Below the pieces are notes generated by a model. The model saw only the letters and a program-made list of their open reading frames with translations, was not told where the DNA came from and did not search any database. A program made the translations under genes and the position numbers. A DNA stretch of 64,000 nt from Agromyces cerinus subsp. cerinus (GTDB lineage Bacteria; Actinomycetota; Actinomycetes; Actinomycetales; Microbacteriaceae): assembly GCF_900142065.1 (NCBI RefSeq), contig NZ_FSRJ01000004.1:124001-188000 (forward strand), read 5' to 3'. Numbering within the stretch: the first letter of the stretch is position 1; each line of letters starts with the position of its first letter. Positions 7,691 to 16,584 of the stretch are shown here, piece after piece.

Positions 7691-8737
7691 ATGCTGCCGG
7701 CGATCGACCTCTCGTCCCTCTCCCTTCCCGTCTCGAGCGCCGAGCTCGCTGCGCAGCGGCAGCGGGACCGCGCGGCAGCACGCACCAACCGGGGCAGGAT
7801 GTTCGCAGTCGCGATCGGCCTCGGTGCGTTCGGCATCGGATTCCTCGCAATGGTCGCGTACGGCATCATCGCGGCGCTCGACACGGGATGGACGTTCACC
7901 TTCGCGATACTCGCCGCATGGGCGGCGTTCGCGGCGATCGTGGTCGCCCGCCTCGCGAGCCTGCCCGCGGCCACCGGCGAACCGGCGAAGGCCGAGGCCC
8001 GGCTGCACCGCCTGGCGGCGCTGAACGGCCTCGAGTACGAGCCGAACGTCGAGCCGCGACTGCCCGGCCACCTGTTCGAGCGTGTCGGCGGGCGCCGGCG
8101 CAACTCGCGCTTCACGACGACGTCGGGGCGCACCGTCGAGGTCGGCAACCTGCTCTACCCGCAGGCGAGGCACGGCCTGTCGGTGTCCGTCACGATCCGC
8201 GCGGGCGGTGTGGCGAGCACGACCGCCGACGACGGTTCGTACTGGCGATACGTCGCCGTGCAGCTCGACGCGCCGCTGCCCCACATGGTGCTCGAGCCGC
8301 AGACCCGGCAGACGGATGTCACGGCGGATGCACCGACCGATCGACGTGCGTTCCCCGTCGACTTCGACGACGACCAGCACCTCTCGCTCGAGGGCGACTT
8401 CGACCGGTACTTCCGCCTCTTCGTGCCGAAGGAGTACGAGCGGGACGCCCTCTACGTCTTCACGCCCGACCTCATGGCGGCGATGATCGACGAGGCGCCG
8501 GGCATGCACATCGAGATCGTCGACGACTGGGTGATCTTCAGCCGCAACGGCCGTGCCGACTTCGCCTCCGCGTCGACGTGGGCGGCGATCGATCGCACCG
8601 CGAACCGCGCGGCATCCCGAATCGTCGAACGCGGCGGCCGCTATCGCGACGAGCGCACGGCAGCCGGAACGCCGACGGCCGGCAGGGAGCCGGTGCTGCG
8701 CACCGTGGCCCCTGCCGGCCGTCGACTCGAACGCTGA
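7691..8737 (+). CDS. Uncharacterised two-helix membrane protein
   Basis: 348 residues. A short cytoplasmic N-terminus rich in Arg/Gln is followed by two adjacent helices (about 38-60 and 67-87), then a soluble domain of some 250 residues with mixed alpha/beta pattern. I recognise no catalytic motif. The soluble part repeatedly alternates hydrophobic strands (GLSVSVTIRAG, YWRYVAVQLDAPLPHMVLEP) and ends in a helix and basic tail. CAGACT ends 6 bases before the ATG, the leaderless spacing. Similar proteins occur in actinobacteria as hypothetical membrane proteins. Confidence 0.75.
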   Translation: MLPAIDLSSLSLPVSSAELAAQRQRDRAAARTNRGRMFAVAIGLGAFGIGFLAMVAYGIIAALDTGWTFTFAILAAWAAFAAIVVARLASLPAATGEPAKAEARLHRLAALNGLEYEPNVEPRLPGHLFERVGGRRRNSRFTTTSGRTVEVGNLLYPQARHGLSVSVTIRAGGVASTTADDGSYWRYVAVQLDAPLPHMVLEPQTRQTDVTADAPTDRRAFPVDFDDDQHLSLEGDFDRYFRLFVPKEYERDALYVFTPDLMAAMIDEAPGMHIEIVDDWVIFSRNGRADFASASTWAAIDRTANRAASRIVERGGRYRDERTAAGTPTAGREPVLRTVAPAGRRLER

Positions 8738-8741
8738 GCGC

Positions 8742-9113
8742 TCAGCTCACGCCGAGCAGGTCGATCACGAAGATGAGCGTCTTGCCCGACAGCTGGTGGC
8801 CGCTGCCTGCGGGACCATATGCCTGGTGCGGGGGCACCGTCAGCTTGCGGCGGCCGCCGACCTTCATGCCGGGGATGCCCTCCTGCCAGCCGCTGATGAG
8901 CGCCTGGAGGGGGAAGTTGATGGACTGGCCACGACCCCACGAGGAGTCGAACTCCTCGCCGCTGTCGTACTCGACGCCGAGGTAGTGCACGTCGACGGTC
9001 GAGCCGGGCTGCGCCTCGGCGCCGTCGCCGACGACGATGTCTTCGATCACCAGCTCGACGGGAGCCGGCCCCTCGGGAGCGTCGATCTCGGGCTTGCTGT
9101 TCGTATCGGTCAT
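8742..9113 (-). CDS. FKBP-type peptidyl-prolyl cis-trans isomerase
   Basis: 123 residues, a single cytoplasmic FKBP domain. The family core is visible: DVHYLGVEYDSGEEFDSSW, the PLQALISGWQEGIPGMKVGG loop, KLTVPPHQAYG and the closing LIFVIDLLGV strand. It catalyses proline isomerisation during protein folding. No signal peptide. It converges on the uncharacterised gene ending at 8737 with only 4 bases between the stop codons. Confidence 0.94.
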   Translation of the reverse strand: MTDTNSKPEIDAPEGPAPVELVIEDIVVGDGAEAQPGSTVDVHYLGVEYDSGEEFDSSWGRGQSINFPLQALISGWQEGIPGMKVGGRRKLTVPPHQAYGPAGSGHQLSGKTLIFVIDLLGVS

Positions 9114-9318
9114 ACGTCAACCCAAACAGGTTCCCGGCGTCGTCGCAATCGCGGACAACCGTCCACCCCCCTCTTGCGCTGACTGCGAACACGTTGCACG
9201 CTGGAGTCCTAGAACTCGTCGCCCCGTAGAGATGTCGGCCATGCCACACCACAGGGCGGCGAGTTTTTGCCCTGACGGGCGATGCGCCTCACTGCGACGG
9301 GCGCGAGCGGCCGATGCC

Positions 9319-10488
9319 TCAGCTGAGCAGCACCCGGCGGTCCTCCACGACCGCGGCGAGCAGTCCCTGCTCCTCGACGATCGTGCGTTCGCTCGCGACC
9401 CCGGTGGCGATGCGCTGGCGGGTGAACGCGAGATGCGTGGCATCCGTGATGAGCTTCCGCATGACGCCGATGCGCGGCGGAGTCTGCGCCTTCGCCCAGG
9501 CCTTCGCCTGTCGCCGCCCGGCGGGAGTGGCGAGCATCTCGACCTCGGCAGGGCTGAACCACCCGGCGGCGCCGTACTCGGCGAGCCGGTGCCGGGTGAC
9601 CCGCACCTCCTGTCGGCGCAGCAGCACGGTGAGCCCGATCGCGGCGATGAAGATCGGCACCTGCACGGTCAGGTAGAGCCCGATCGCGTCGTCGGCGAAC
9701 GTGAGCGAGCCGTTCCAGAGCGCGTGCAGCGCGATCGCGCCGAGGAGGCCGAGCAGGAACCATCCGACGACGCCGGCTCCCCCGCCGCGACGGGCGCCGA
9801 TGCCGATGGCGAGACCCGTGCACGCCGTGAAGAGCACGTGGGCGAACGGCGAGAAGAGGCCTCGCACGACGAAGGTCGCGCCGAGCGTCTCTGCGCCGCC
9901 CTCGGCGAACGCCTCGCCGAAGTACAGCACGTTCTCGGTGAAGGCGAAGCCGGCGGCCACGGTCGCGGCGTAGACGAGCCCGTCGACGGGGCCGTCGAAG
10001 TGCGACCTCGAGAAGGCGAAGATCAGGAGCACCCCGATGCCCTTCGCGACCTCCTCGACGAACGGGGCCTGCACGACTGCCTGCAGTGCTTCGTCGGGGG
10101 CGCCGCCGGGCTCGGCGAACGCCATCGCGAGCTGCACGCCGAGGTCGACGATGAGCGCGATCGCCACGGACACGGCGGCGCCCCAGAGGAACGCGAACCA
10201 CAGCGCCCAGCGCGGCTCGGGCTCCCAGCGGTCGACCCAGCGCACGGCGAGCAGCACCATCGCGAGCGGCACGAGGGCGAGGAGCGACCCGATGAGAAGG
10301 GTCGGCACTCCGAGCCCGACGGCGAGGTAGGCGAGCACCAGGAGGCCGACGAACCCCGTGACGACGATGCCGATGATCGCGAAGACCATGCCGCTGCCGC
10401 GCGGCTTCGGCGGCGCCGTCCAGATCGGAGGCGTCGGCGAAGGGTTCGGAGCGGGGTCGGGGGCTGAGTTCGGGGCCGCGAAGGTCAC
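9319..10488 (-). CDS. PrsW-family intramembrane metalloprotease
   Basis: 389 residues: a proline-rich cytoplasmic N-terminus (APDPAPNPSPTPP), then about nine membrane helices and a soluble tail. The PrsW signatures are present: FVEEVAKG (EExxK) in one helix, FAHVLFTACTGLAIG, and HALWNGSL. Founding members cleave anti-sigma factors. The GTG start sits 6 bases after TAGGCT, so the transcript is probably leaderless. The C-terminal soluble region after residue 290 (VTRHRLAEYG...) is common in actinobacterial versions. Confidence 0.9.
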   Translation of the reverse strand: MTFAAPNSAPDPAPNPSPTPPIWTAPPKPRGSGMVFAIIGIVVTGFVGLLVLAYLAVGLGVPTLLIGSLLALVPLAMVLLAVRWVDRWEPEPRWALWFAFLWGAAVSVAIALIVDLGVQLAMAFAEPGGAPDEALQAVVQAPFVEEVAKGIGVLLIFAFSRSHFDGPVDGLVYAATVAAGFAFTENVLYFGEAFAEGGAETLGATFVVRGLFSPFAHVLFTACTGLAIGIGARRGGGAGVVGWFLLGLLGAIALHALWNGSLTFADDAIGLYLTVQVPIFIAAIGLTVLLRRQEVRVTRHRLAEYGAAGWFSPAEVEMLATPAGRRQAKAWAKAQTPPRIGVMRKLITDATHLAFTRQRIATGVASERTIVEEQGLLAAVVEDRRVLLS

Positions 10489-10497
10489 GCGGGCAGC

Positions 10498-11922
10498 CTA
10501 CCGAGCAGGTGCCTCCGACGCGTCGGAGGACACGGGTGCTTCGAACATGACCCCCGGGTTCAGGATGCCGCTCGGGTCGAAGAGCGCCTTGATGCCGCGC
10601 TGCAGCTCGAACGAGTCGTCGCCGAGCTCGTCGGCGAGCCAGCGCCGCTTCAGCACGCCGACGCCGTGCTCGCCGGTGAGGGTGCCGCCGAGCGCGACCG
10701 CCGTGCGGAACATGTCGTCGGCCGCCGCCCACACGTGCTCGGGCACCTCGTCGCCCGTGAATACGAAGTTCGGGTGCAGGTTGCCGTCGCCCGCGTGTGC
10801 GATCGTCGGGATCTCGATGCCGTGGCGCCGGCCGATCTCCTCGATGGCGCGGAACATCTCGGGCAGACGCGAGCGCGGCACGGCGACGTCTTCGATGAGC
10901 ACCTGGCCCGAGGCCGCGAGCGCGGGGTGCATCGCCCGGCGGATGCCGAGGAGGCGCTCGCCCGTCGCGGCATCCGTCGACAGCGTCACCCTGGCGCCGG
11001 ACTCGGCGAACAGGCGGGCGACCTCGGCCGCCTCCTCGGCGGCGCCGGCCCCGTCGCACTGCGCGAGCAGGAAGGTCTCCGACGGGGCGAGCGTCTCGAG
11101 CGGCGTGCCGGCGACGCCGTCGGCGCCGAGATACGCGGCCACGCGTGCCAGCCCGGCGGCGTCGATGAGTTCGAGCACGGCCGGTCGCAGGCGCGCGGCG
11201 GTGACGGCAGCGGCCGCCGCGGCAGCCGCCTCCACGTCGGGCAGCACCGCGGCGACGGTGACGGTCTCGCCCGGTGTGATCGGCCGCAGTCGCACGGTCG
11301 CCTCGACGATCACGCCGAGCGTGCCCTCGGAACCGGTGAAGAGCGCGGTGAGGTCGTACCCCGTGACCCCCTTCACCGTGCGGTGACCCATGCGCAGCAG
11401 CCGCCCGTCGGCGAGCACGACCGCGAGGCCGAGCACCGCTTCGCGGGTGACGCCGTACTTGGCGCAGAGGAGGCCGCCGGCGTTCGTGGCGATGTTGCCG
11501 CCGATCGACGAGATGGCACGGCTCGCGGGGTCGGGCGCGAACCAGAGTCCGCGCGAGGCGAGCGCGTCGTTCAGGTCGCCGTTCAGCACGCCGGGTTCGA
11601 CGACCGCGAGCTCGTCGGCCTCCGAGACCTCGAGCACCCGGTTCATTCGCGAGAGGTCGAGCACGATGGCGCCGGGGCTCGCGATCGCCCCGCCGGCGAG
11701 CCCGGTGCCTGCGCCGCGCGGCACCACGGGAGTCGACGTCTCGTGGGCGATGCGCATGACGGCCTGCACCTCGGCGACGGATGCCGCGTGCACGACCGCG
11801 ATCGGCGGCGTCGCGCTCCGCCACCCCGAGCGGTCTTCGCGCACGGCCTCGAGCTCGGCGGGCGCGGTGGAGACGGAGGCCCCGATGGCATCCTGCAGGA
11901 GGGTCACGACGGCGTGCGGCAT
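10498..11922 (-). CDS. FAD-binding oxidase, glycolate oxidase GlcD-like
   Basis: 474 residues of the vanillyl-alcohol-oxidase flavoprotein family. The N-terminal FAD domain contains [19 protein letters not shown] and [21 protein letters not shown]; the C-terminal domain includes [13 protein letters not shown] and [14 protein letters not shown], typical of GlcD/D-lactate dehydrogenases that oxidise 2-hydroxy acids. No GlcE or GlcF partners are nearby, so it may work alone. TAGGGT lies 6 bases before the ATG. It is divergent from the Ada-AlkA gene. Confidence 0.93.
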   Translation of the reverse strand: MPHAVVTLLQDAIGASVSTAPAELEAVREDRSGWRSATPPIAVVHAASVAEVQAVMRIAHETSTPVVPRGAGTGLAGGAIASPGAIVLDLSRMNRVLEVSEADELAVVEPGVLNGDLNDALASRGLWFAPDPASRAISSIGGNIATNAGGLLCAKYGVTREAVLGLAVVLADGRLLRMGHRTVKGVTGYDLTALFTGSEGTLGVIVEATVRLRPITPGETVTVAAVLPDVEAAAAAAAAVTAARLRPAVLELIDAAGLARVAAYLGADGVAGTPLETLAPSETFLLAQCDGAGAAEEAAEVARLFAESGARVTLSTDAATGERLLGIRRAMHPALAASGQVLIEDVAVPRSRLPEMFRAIEEIGRRHGIEIPTIAHAGDGNLHPNFVFTGDEVPEHVWAAADDMFRTAVALGGTLTGEHGVGVLKRRWLADELGDDSFELQRGIKALFDPSGILNPGVMFEAPVSSDASEAPAR

Positions 11923-11996
11923 CCCTCCACCCTACGGCCAGCACTCATGTCCGATTCCCGCTGGTCGGTGTCGCCGGGGCATGCGAGGCTGGAGTC

Positions 11997-13556
11997 ATGA
12001 CCAGCACCGCGACCCCTGCGACCACCCGCCGCCGGCTGCACGGCGACCCGCTCGACGACCCCGAGTTCGCCGAGCGGTATCGAGCGATGCAGGCGCGCGA
12101 CGCACGCTTCGACGGGCAGTTCATCACGGGCGTGCACTCGACGGGCATCTACTGCCGGCCGAGCTGCCCGGCGGTCGCACCGAAGGCGTCGAACGTCAGC
12201 TTCTACCTCACCGCGGCGGCCGCGCACGAGGCCGGGCTCCGCGCGTGCAAGCGATGCCTGCCCGACGCCGTGCCGGGCTCCCCCCAGTGGGACCTGCGCG
12301 ACGACCTCGCCGCCCGGGCGATGCGGCTCATCGCCGACGGCGTCGTCGAGCGCGAGGGCGTGCCGGGGCTCGCCGCCCGGCTCGGCTACACCCCACGGCA
12401 CCTCACGCGGGTCCTCGCGGGCGAGCTCGGCGCCGGCCCGCTCGCACTGGCGCGCGCACATCGCGCCCAGACCGCGCGGGCGCTGCTCACCTCGACCGCG
12501 CTGCCCGCCGCCGACGTGGCCTTCGCATCGGGATTCGGCAGCATCCGGCAGTTCAACGACACCATTCGCGAGGTCTACGAGCGCAGCCCGCTCGAGCTCC
12601 GCGCCGCGGCCCGCCTGCGCGAGCGGCAGCCGCGGGCGTCGGGGGCCGAACCCGACTCGGGGACCGAGGGCGGGGTGGTCCGGCTGCGCCTGCCGGCGAG
12701 GCCGCCCTTCGACGCCGCGGGCGTCTTCGACTGGCTCGCGGCCCGAGCCCTCGACGGCGTCGAGCGCGCGGGCGACGACCGCTACGAACGCACGCTCCGC
12801 CTGCCGGGCGGCCCCGCCGTCGTCGCCTTCGCCGCGGCGGGCGACGCCGCCTCCCCCGCGATCGAGGTCGACGCGCGCCTCGCCACCCTCGCCGACCTGC
12901 CCCCACTCGTGGCCCGGGTTCGCCGACTCTTCGACCTCGACGCCGACGCGGTGGCGATCGACGCCGCACTCTCGCGGGACCCGGCGCTCGCAGCATCCGT
13001 CGCCGAGACGCCCGGCATCCGCGTGCCCGGATGCCTCGATCCCCACGAACTCGTCTTCCGGGCCCTCATCGGGCAGCAGGTCTCGGTGAAGGCGGCCCGC
13101 ACCGCCCTCGCCCGACTCGCCGCCGAACTCGGCGAGCGCGTGGCGCCGCACGCCGATGGAGCTCCGTCGACGCTGTTCCCGTCGGCCGCGGCGATCGCCG
13201 AGCACGGGCCCGCGGTGCTCAGAGGTCCTGCTGCGCGGGTGCGTACCATCGTCGACGTCGCGAACCGGCTCGAGTCGGGCTCCCTGGTCGTGGCCTTCGA
13301 GCGCGAGCGCGTCGAGCTGCAGTCCGACCTGCTCGCGGTACCCGGCATCGGACCGTGGACGGCCGGCTACGTCGCGATGCGCGTGACCCGTGCCCCCGAC
13401 GTGCTCCTCACCGGCGACCTGGCGCTGCGGAACGGCGCCGAGCGTCTGGGGCTGCCCTCGACGGCGAGCGAGCTCGCGGCCCTCGGCGCGCGGTGGGCGC
13501 CGTGGCGCAGCTACGCGTCGATGCACCTCTGGCGTGCCGCGGGTACAAAGATCTGA
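11997..13556 (+). CDS. alkA: Ada-AlkA fusion: alkylation-responsive regulator and DNA-3-methyladenine glycosylase
   Basis: 519 residues in three parts. Residues about 20-95 are an Ada-type zinc/methyl-acceptor domain with Cys53, Cys57, Cys84 and Cys87 ([18 protein letters not shown]). Residues about 100-195 are an AraC-type helix-turn-helix region ([36 protein letters not shown]). The rest is AlkA: an N-terminal beta domain, then helix-hairpin-helix [16 protein letters not shown] and [15 protein letters not shown] followed by the catalytic Asp in [11 protein letters not shown]. It can sense methyl phosphotriesters and excise alkylated bases. The Ogt methyltransferase domain of classical Ada is absent. 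Confidence 0.94.
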   Translation: MTSTATPATTRRRLHGDPLDDPEFAERYRAMQARDARFDGQFITGVHSTGIYCRPSCPAVAPKASNVSFYLTAAAAHEAGLRACKRCLPDAVPGSPQWDLRDDLAARAMRLIADGVVEREGVPGLAARLGYTPRHLTRVLAGELGAGPLALARAHRAQTARALLTSTALPAADVAFASGFGSIRQFNDTIREVYERSPLELRAAARLRERQPRASGAEPDSGTEGGVVRLRLPARPPFDAAGVFDWLAARALDGVERAGDDRYERTLRLPGGPAVVAFAAAGDAASPAIEVDARLATLADLPPLVARVRRLFDLDADAVAIDAALSRDPALAASVAETPGIRVPGCLDPHELVFRALIGQQVSVKAARTALARLAAELGERVAPHADGAPSTLFPSAAAIAEHGPAVLRGPAARVRTIVDVANRLESGSLVVAFERERVELQSDLLAVPGIGPWTAGYVAMRVTRAPDVLLTGDLALRNGAERLGLPSTASELAALGARWAPWRSYASMHLWRAAGTKI

Positions 13557-13582
13557 TGTCTCGGTCGGCATTCGGCTATGAT
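13550..13582 (+). promoter_or_regulatory. Probable promoter and operator of the first GntR gene
   Basis: TATGAT at 13577-13582 ends 7 bases before the ATG at 13590. At 13550-13559 lies GATCTGATGT, overlapping the expected -35 region. The identical 10-mer occurs in the ABC operon promoter at 14346-14355, and a close relative in the L-fuconate dehydratase promoter, so it is a candidate binding site for a GntR regulator of the cluster, here autoregulatory. Confidence 0.55.
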
Positions 13583-13589
13583 CGCCGAC

Positions 13590-14261
13590 ATGGCGGTCAC
13601 TGACGAAGCGATCCTGAAGATCAAGGCGATGATCGTCTCGGGCGAGCTGCGCCCCGGCGACCGCCTCGAACCCGAGAAGGAGCTCAGCGAGCGGCTCGGA
13701 TTGAGCCGGTCCTCACTGCGGGAAGCGGTCAAGGCCCTCGAGGTCATCAGGGTGCTCGATGTGCGCCGCGGCGACGGAACGTACGTCACGAGCCTCGAGC
13801 CGACCCTGCTGCTCGAGGCCATGAGCTTCGTCGTCGACCTGCACAGCGACCAGTCGGTGCTCGAGATCTTCGCGGTGCGCCGCATCCTCGAGCCGGCCAC
13901 CTCGGCGCTCGCCGCCCAGCACGCCGAGCCCGACGACCTGGCACACCTCCACGATCTCCTCGACGGCGTCGATGCGGAATCCGACATCGAGACGCTCGTC
14001 GCCCACGACCTCGACTTCCACCGCGGCATCGCAGCGGCGGCCGGCAACACCTATCTCGCGAGCCTGCTCGAGTCGATGTCGAGCCATACCGTGCGGGCCC
14101 GGATCTGGCGCGGCATCACCCAGGAGGACGCCACCGGGCGCACCATCGCCGAGCACGGGGCGATCCTCGCCGCACTCGAGCAGCACGACCACGAACTGGC
14201 ACGAGCACTGACCCTGACTCACATCGCAGGTGTCGAGAACTGGCTCCGTGCGGCGCTGTGA
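13590..14261 (+). CDS. GntR/FadR-family regulator of the sugar cluster
   Basis: 223 residues: an N-terminal winged helix (AILKIKAMIVSGELRPGDRL, ERLGLSRSSLREAVKALEVIRVL) and a C-terminal all-helical FCD domain with metal or ligand histidines (DLDFHRGIAAAAGN, EHGAILAALEQHDHE). Regulators of this class usually repress sugar or sugar-acid catabolic genes until an intermediate binds. The start at 13590 is favoured over an ATG at 13578, which overlaps the -10 TATGAT. It precedes the ABC importer operon in the same direction. Confidence 0.9.
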   Translation: MAVTDEAILKIKAMIVSGELRPGDRLEPEKELSERLGLSRSSLREAVKALEVIRVLDVRRGDGTYVTSLEPTLLLEAMSFVVDLHSDQSVLEIFAVRRILEPATSALAAQHAEPDDLAHLHDLLDGVDAESDIETLVAHDLDFHRGIAAAAGNTYLASLLESMSSHTVRARIWRGITQEDATGRTIAEHGAILAALEQHDHELARALTLTHIAGVENWLRAAL

Positions 14262-14337
14262 ATCGCCGCCGTCGCAGCGGTGGATCGGGCGTCAGCCGCC
14301 CATCGGACGACCGTGACGAACTTGTGATCATGACTGC

Positions 14338-14366
14338 TTGACAATGATCTGATGTTCGCCCATCGT
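14338..14366 (+). promoter_or_regulatory. Promoter and operator of the ABC importer operon
   Basis: TTGACA at 14338-14343 is a perfect -35; 17 bases further CATCGT (14361-14366) is a weak -10. The spacer carries GATCTGATGT at 14346-14355, the same sequence as upstream of the GntR gene. A further small dyad ATCCTATTGGAT lies at 14375-14386. The gene start follows a GTGGAGGA ribosome site at 14403-14410. Confidence 0.55.
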
Positions 14367-14413
14367 TGGTCCTGATCCTATTGGATATTTCATTTCTCAA
14401 CGTGGAGGACATC

Positions 14414-15475
14414 ATGGCTGTTCGCACCAAGGCCGCTCGCGGGCTGCTCGCAACCGCGGCGATCGCGCTCGCACTCACCACTGCGGCATGCACCAGCAAG
14501 GCCGCCGACTCCGGCGCCGGCTCCGGCGAGACGGGCGATCTCGCCTCGGTGAACGTCGCACTCGTTCCCGGCGGCTCGCACCCCTACTTCCAGCCGTGGG
14601 CTGCCGCAGGAGAAGCAGCCGTCGAGGAGTTCGGCCTCGGCTCGACCGTCTTCAACGAGACCGCCGAATGGGACCAGGCCAAGCAGAACGAGGTCCTGAA
14701 CTCGCTCGCCGCCCAGGGCGTCAACGCCTTCGGCATCTTCGGCGTCTCGCCGACCGACATCAACACGACCTTCAAGATGCTGAAGGACCAGGGCTTCGCC
14801 GTCGGCTCCATCGCCTCCTGCCCTGCAGGTGACGTGAACGAGGCCGACTTCTGCCTCTCGACCGACACCGAGGTCGCCGCATACAAGGCTGCGGTCGCCG
14901 CGATCGAGGCCATGGGCGGCAAGGGCAACCTCGTGCACCTCACCGGCAACAACGTCGACTCGAACACCCAGCGTCGCATCGCCGGCGTCGAGAAGGCCGT
15001 CGAGGAGACGGGCGGCGCGGTCACGCTCCTCAGCACCGTCACCGACATCGACGTCGACCTCGGCACGGCGCAGAAGGCGGTCGCCGACCTCCTCGCGGCC
15101 AAGGGCTCCGAGATCAACGGATTCGTCTCGACCGCGTACAACCCCGCCGTCGCCTCGGCCTCCGCGGTGAAGGAGTCCGGTCTGCCGATCAAGGTCGTCG
15201 CGATCGACGACGACGCGGTCATCCTCGACGGCATCGCCGACGGTTCCGTCTCGGCGACCGTCGTGCAGAACCCGACCGGCCAGGCGTTCGTCGGCTCGTG
15301 GGTGCTCGCGCAGCTGCAGACCAAGGCCTGCACGGTCAAGGACCCGGGCGTGATCGTCGACTCCGGTTCTTTCGTGGTCACGACCGACAACCTCGAGACC
15401 TACACCGACGAGCAGAACGCGGAGTCCGACACGATCATGGACCTGTTCAAGAACGACCTGCTCGACTGCAAGTAA
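14414..15475 (+). CDS. Sugar ABC transporter substrate-binding lipoprotein (CUT2, RbsB-like)
   Basis: 353 residues. A lipoprotein signal ends in the lipobox LTTAAC with Cys26 as the lipidation site. The mature part is a type 1 periplasmic-binding fold: NVALVPGGSHPYFQPWAAAG at its start, AEWDQAKQNEVLNSLAAQGV, and the hinge-crossing GFVSTAYNPAVASASAVKESG. It captures the substrate outside the membrane for the two permeases and the tandem ATPase encoded downstream. Context suggests L-fucose or a stereochemically related aldose or acid. A GGAGG ribosome site fixes the start. Confidence 0.93.
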   Translation: MAVRTKAARGLLATAAIALALTTAACTSKAADSGAGSGETGDLASVNVALVPGGSHPYFQPWAAAGEAAVEEFGLGSTVFNETAEWDQAKQNEVLNSLAAQGVNAFGIFGVSPTDINTTFKMLKDQGFAVGSIASCPAGDVNEADFCLSTDTEVAAYKAAVAAIEAMGGKGNLVHLTGNNVDSNTQRRIAGVEKAVEETGGAVTLLSTVTDIDVDLGTAQKAVADLLAAKGSEINGFVSTAYNPAVASASAVKESGLPIKVVAIDDDAVILDGIADGSVSATVVQNPTGQAFVGSWVLAQLQTKACTVKDPGVIVDSGSFVVTTDNLETYTDEQNAESDTIMDLFKNDLLDCK

Positions 15476-15495
15476 CCACGGAGCCAACCGACACC

Positions 15496-16584
15496 ATGAC
15501 CACCATCACTGCGGCACGCGCCTCACTCATCGACCTCGAGGTCGAGACGATGCGCACCGACGCCGTCCAGAGCTTCATCAAGCAGGAGACGATCTTCCTC
15601 GAGATCGACACTGCCGATGGGCTCACGGGTGTCGGTTACTCCTACACGATCGGAACCGGTGGTCGCGCAGTCCTCTCCATGCTGCGCGACCACCTGGTCC
15701 CCCTCCTCCCCGGCCTCGACAGCAGGAACGTCGAAGGCATCTGGATGGAGCTCTTCCGCTCGACCCGCGCCACCACCGTCGGCGCGATCACCTCCCTCGC
15801 CCTCGCGGCGGTCGACACCGCGCTCTGGGATCTCCGATCCCGTCGCGCGGGCGAGCCGCTCTGGCAGGTGGCCGGCGGCTACCGCCAGCGCGTGCCGCTC
15901 TACGACACCGAGGGCGGCTGGCTCCATCTGCCGACCGACGACCTCGTCGCCGGCGCGCTCGCATCGCAGGCCAAGGGCCTGCGCGGCGTCAAGCTCAAGG
16001 TCGGCAAGCCGTCGGTGCGCGAGGACCGCGAGCGTCTGCTCGCGGTGCGCGAGGCCGTCGGCGACGACCTGCACATCATGGTCGACGCGAACCAGTCGAT
16101 GACGTCGGCCGAGGCGATCCGCCGCGCAGCGGCGTTCGAAGACGCCGACCTCTACTGGTTCGAGGAGCCGCTGCCCGCCGACGACGTGAGCGGCCATGTG
16201 CGCCTCGCCGCATCGACGAGCATCCCGATCGCCGTGGGCGAGTCGATGTACTCGATCGCGCAGTTCCGCGACTACCTGCACCGCGGCGCAGCCGGCATCG
16301 TCCAGGTCGACGTGGCGCGCATCGGCGGCGTGACCCCCTGGCTCAAGGTCGCGCACCTCGCCGAGGCGTACAACGTCGCCGTCTGCCCCCACTTCCTCAT
16401 GGAGCTGCACGTCAGCCTCGTCGCCGCCGTGCCCAACGGCGCCTACGTCGAGCACATCCCCCAGCTCCGCGGCATCACGAAGACGGAGCTCGTCATCGAC
16501 GACGGCTCGGCGGTCGCGCCGTCGACGCCGGGCCTCGGCATCGACTGGGATGCCGACGAGATCGACCGGAGGCGAGTGGCATGA
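15496..16584 (+). CDS. Enolase-superfamily acid-sugar dehydratase (mandelate racemase subgroup)
   Basis: 362 residues. An N-terminal capping domain is followed by a TIM barrel with the mandelate-racemase set of residues: KLK in RGVKLKVGKP, the metal ligands in VDANQS, WFEEPL and VGESMY, and the general base His in CPHFLMELH. Sequence flavour is closest to L-talarate/galactarate dehydratase-like enzymes. The dedicated L-fuconate dehydratase is encoded separately at 23187-24485, so this protein probably handles another sugar acid delivered by the same importer, or acts as an epimerase. It overlaps the next gene by 4 bases. Confidence 0.88.
   Translation: MTTITAARASLIDLEVETMRTDAVQSFIKQETIFLEIDTADGLTGVGYSYTIGTGGRAVLSMLRDHLVPLLPGLDSRNVEGIWMELFRSTRATTVGAITSLALAAVDTALWDLRSRRAGEPLWQVAGGYRQRVPLYDTEGGWLHLPTDDLVAGALASQAKGLRGVKLKVGKPSVREDRERLLAVREAVGDDLHIMVDANQSMTSAEAIRRAAAFEDADLYWFEEPLPADDVSGHVRLAASTSIPIAVGESMYSIAQFRDYLHRGAAGIVQVDVARIGGVTPWLKVAHLAEAYNVAVCPHFLMELHVSLVAAVPNGAYVEHIPQLRGITKTELVIDDGSAVAPSTPGLGIDWDADEIDRRRVA

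Noticed and set aside
5548..8985. A plus-strand open frame of more than 1100 codons across the M4 protease, inhibitor and several other genes
   Set aside because: Arg/Ala-rich out-of-frame translation overlapping clearly recognisable genes on both strands; same GC artefact.
9114..9318. Possible small gene or RNA in the 205-base gap between FKBP and PrsW genes
   Set aside because: No frame with a start signal, no strong hairpin and no recognisable promoter; left unannotated.
14375..14386. ATCCTATTGGAT dyad upstream of the ABC operon as the main operator
   Set aside because: Only 4-base arms and no copy in the other cluster promoters except a partial GATCCTA near 24508; the GATCTGATGT element is better supported.
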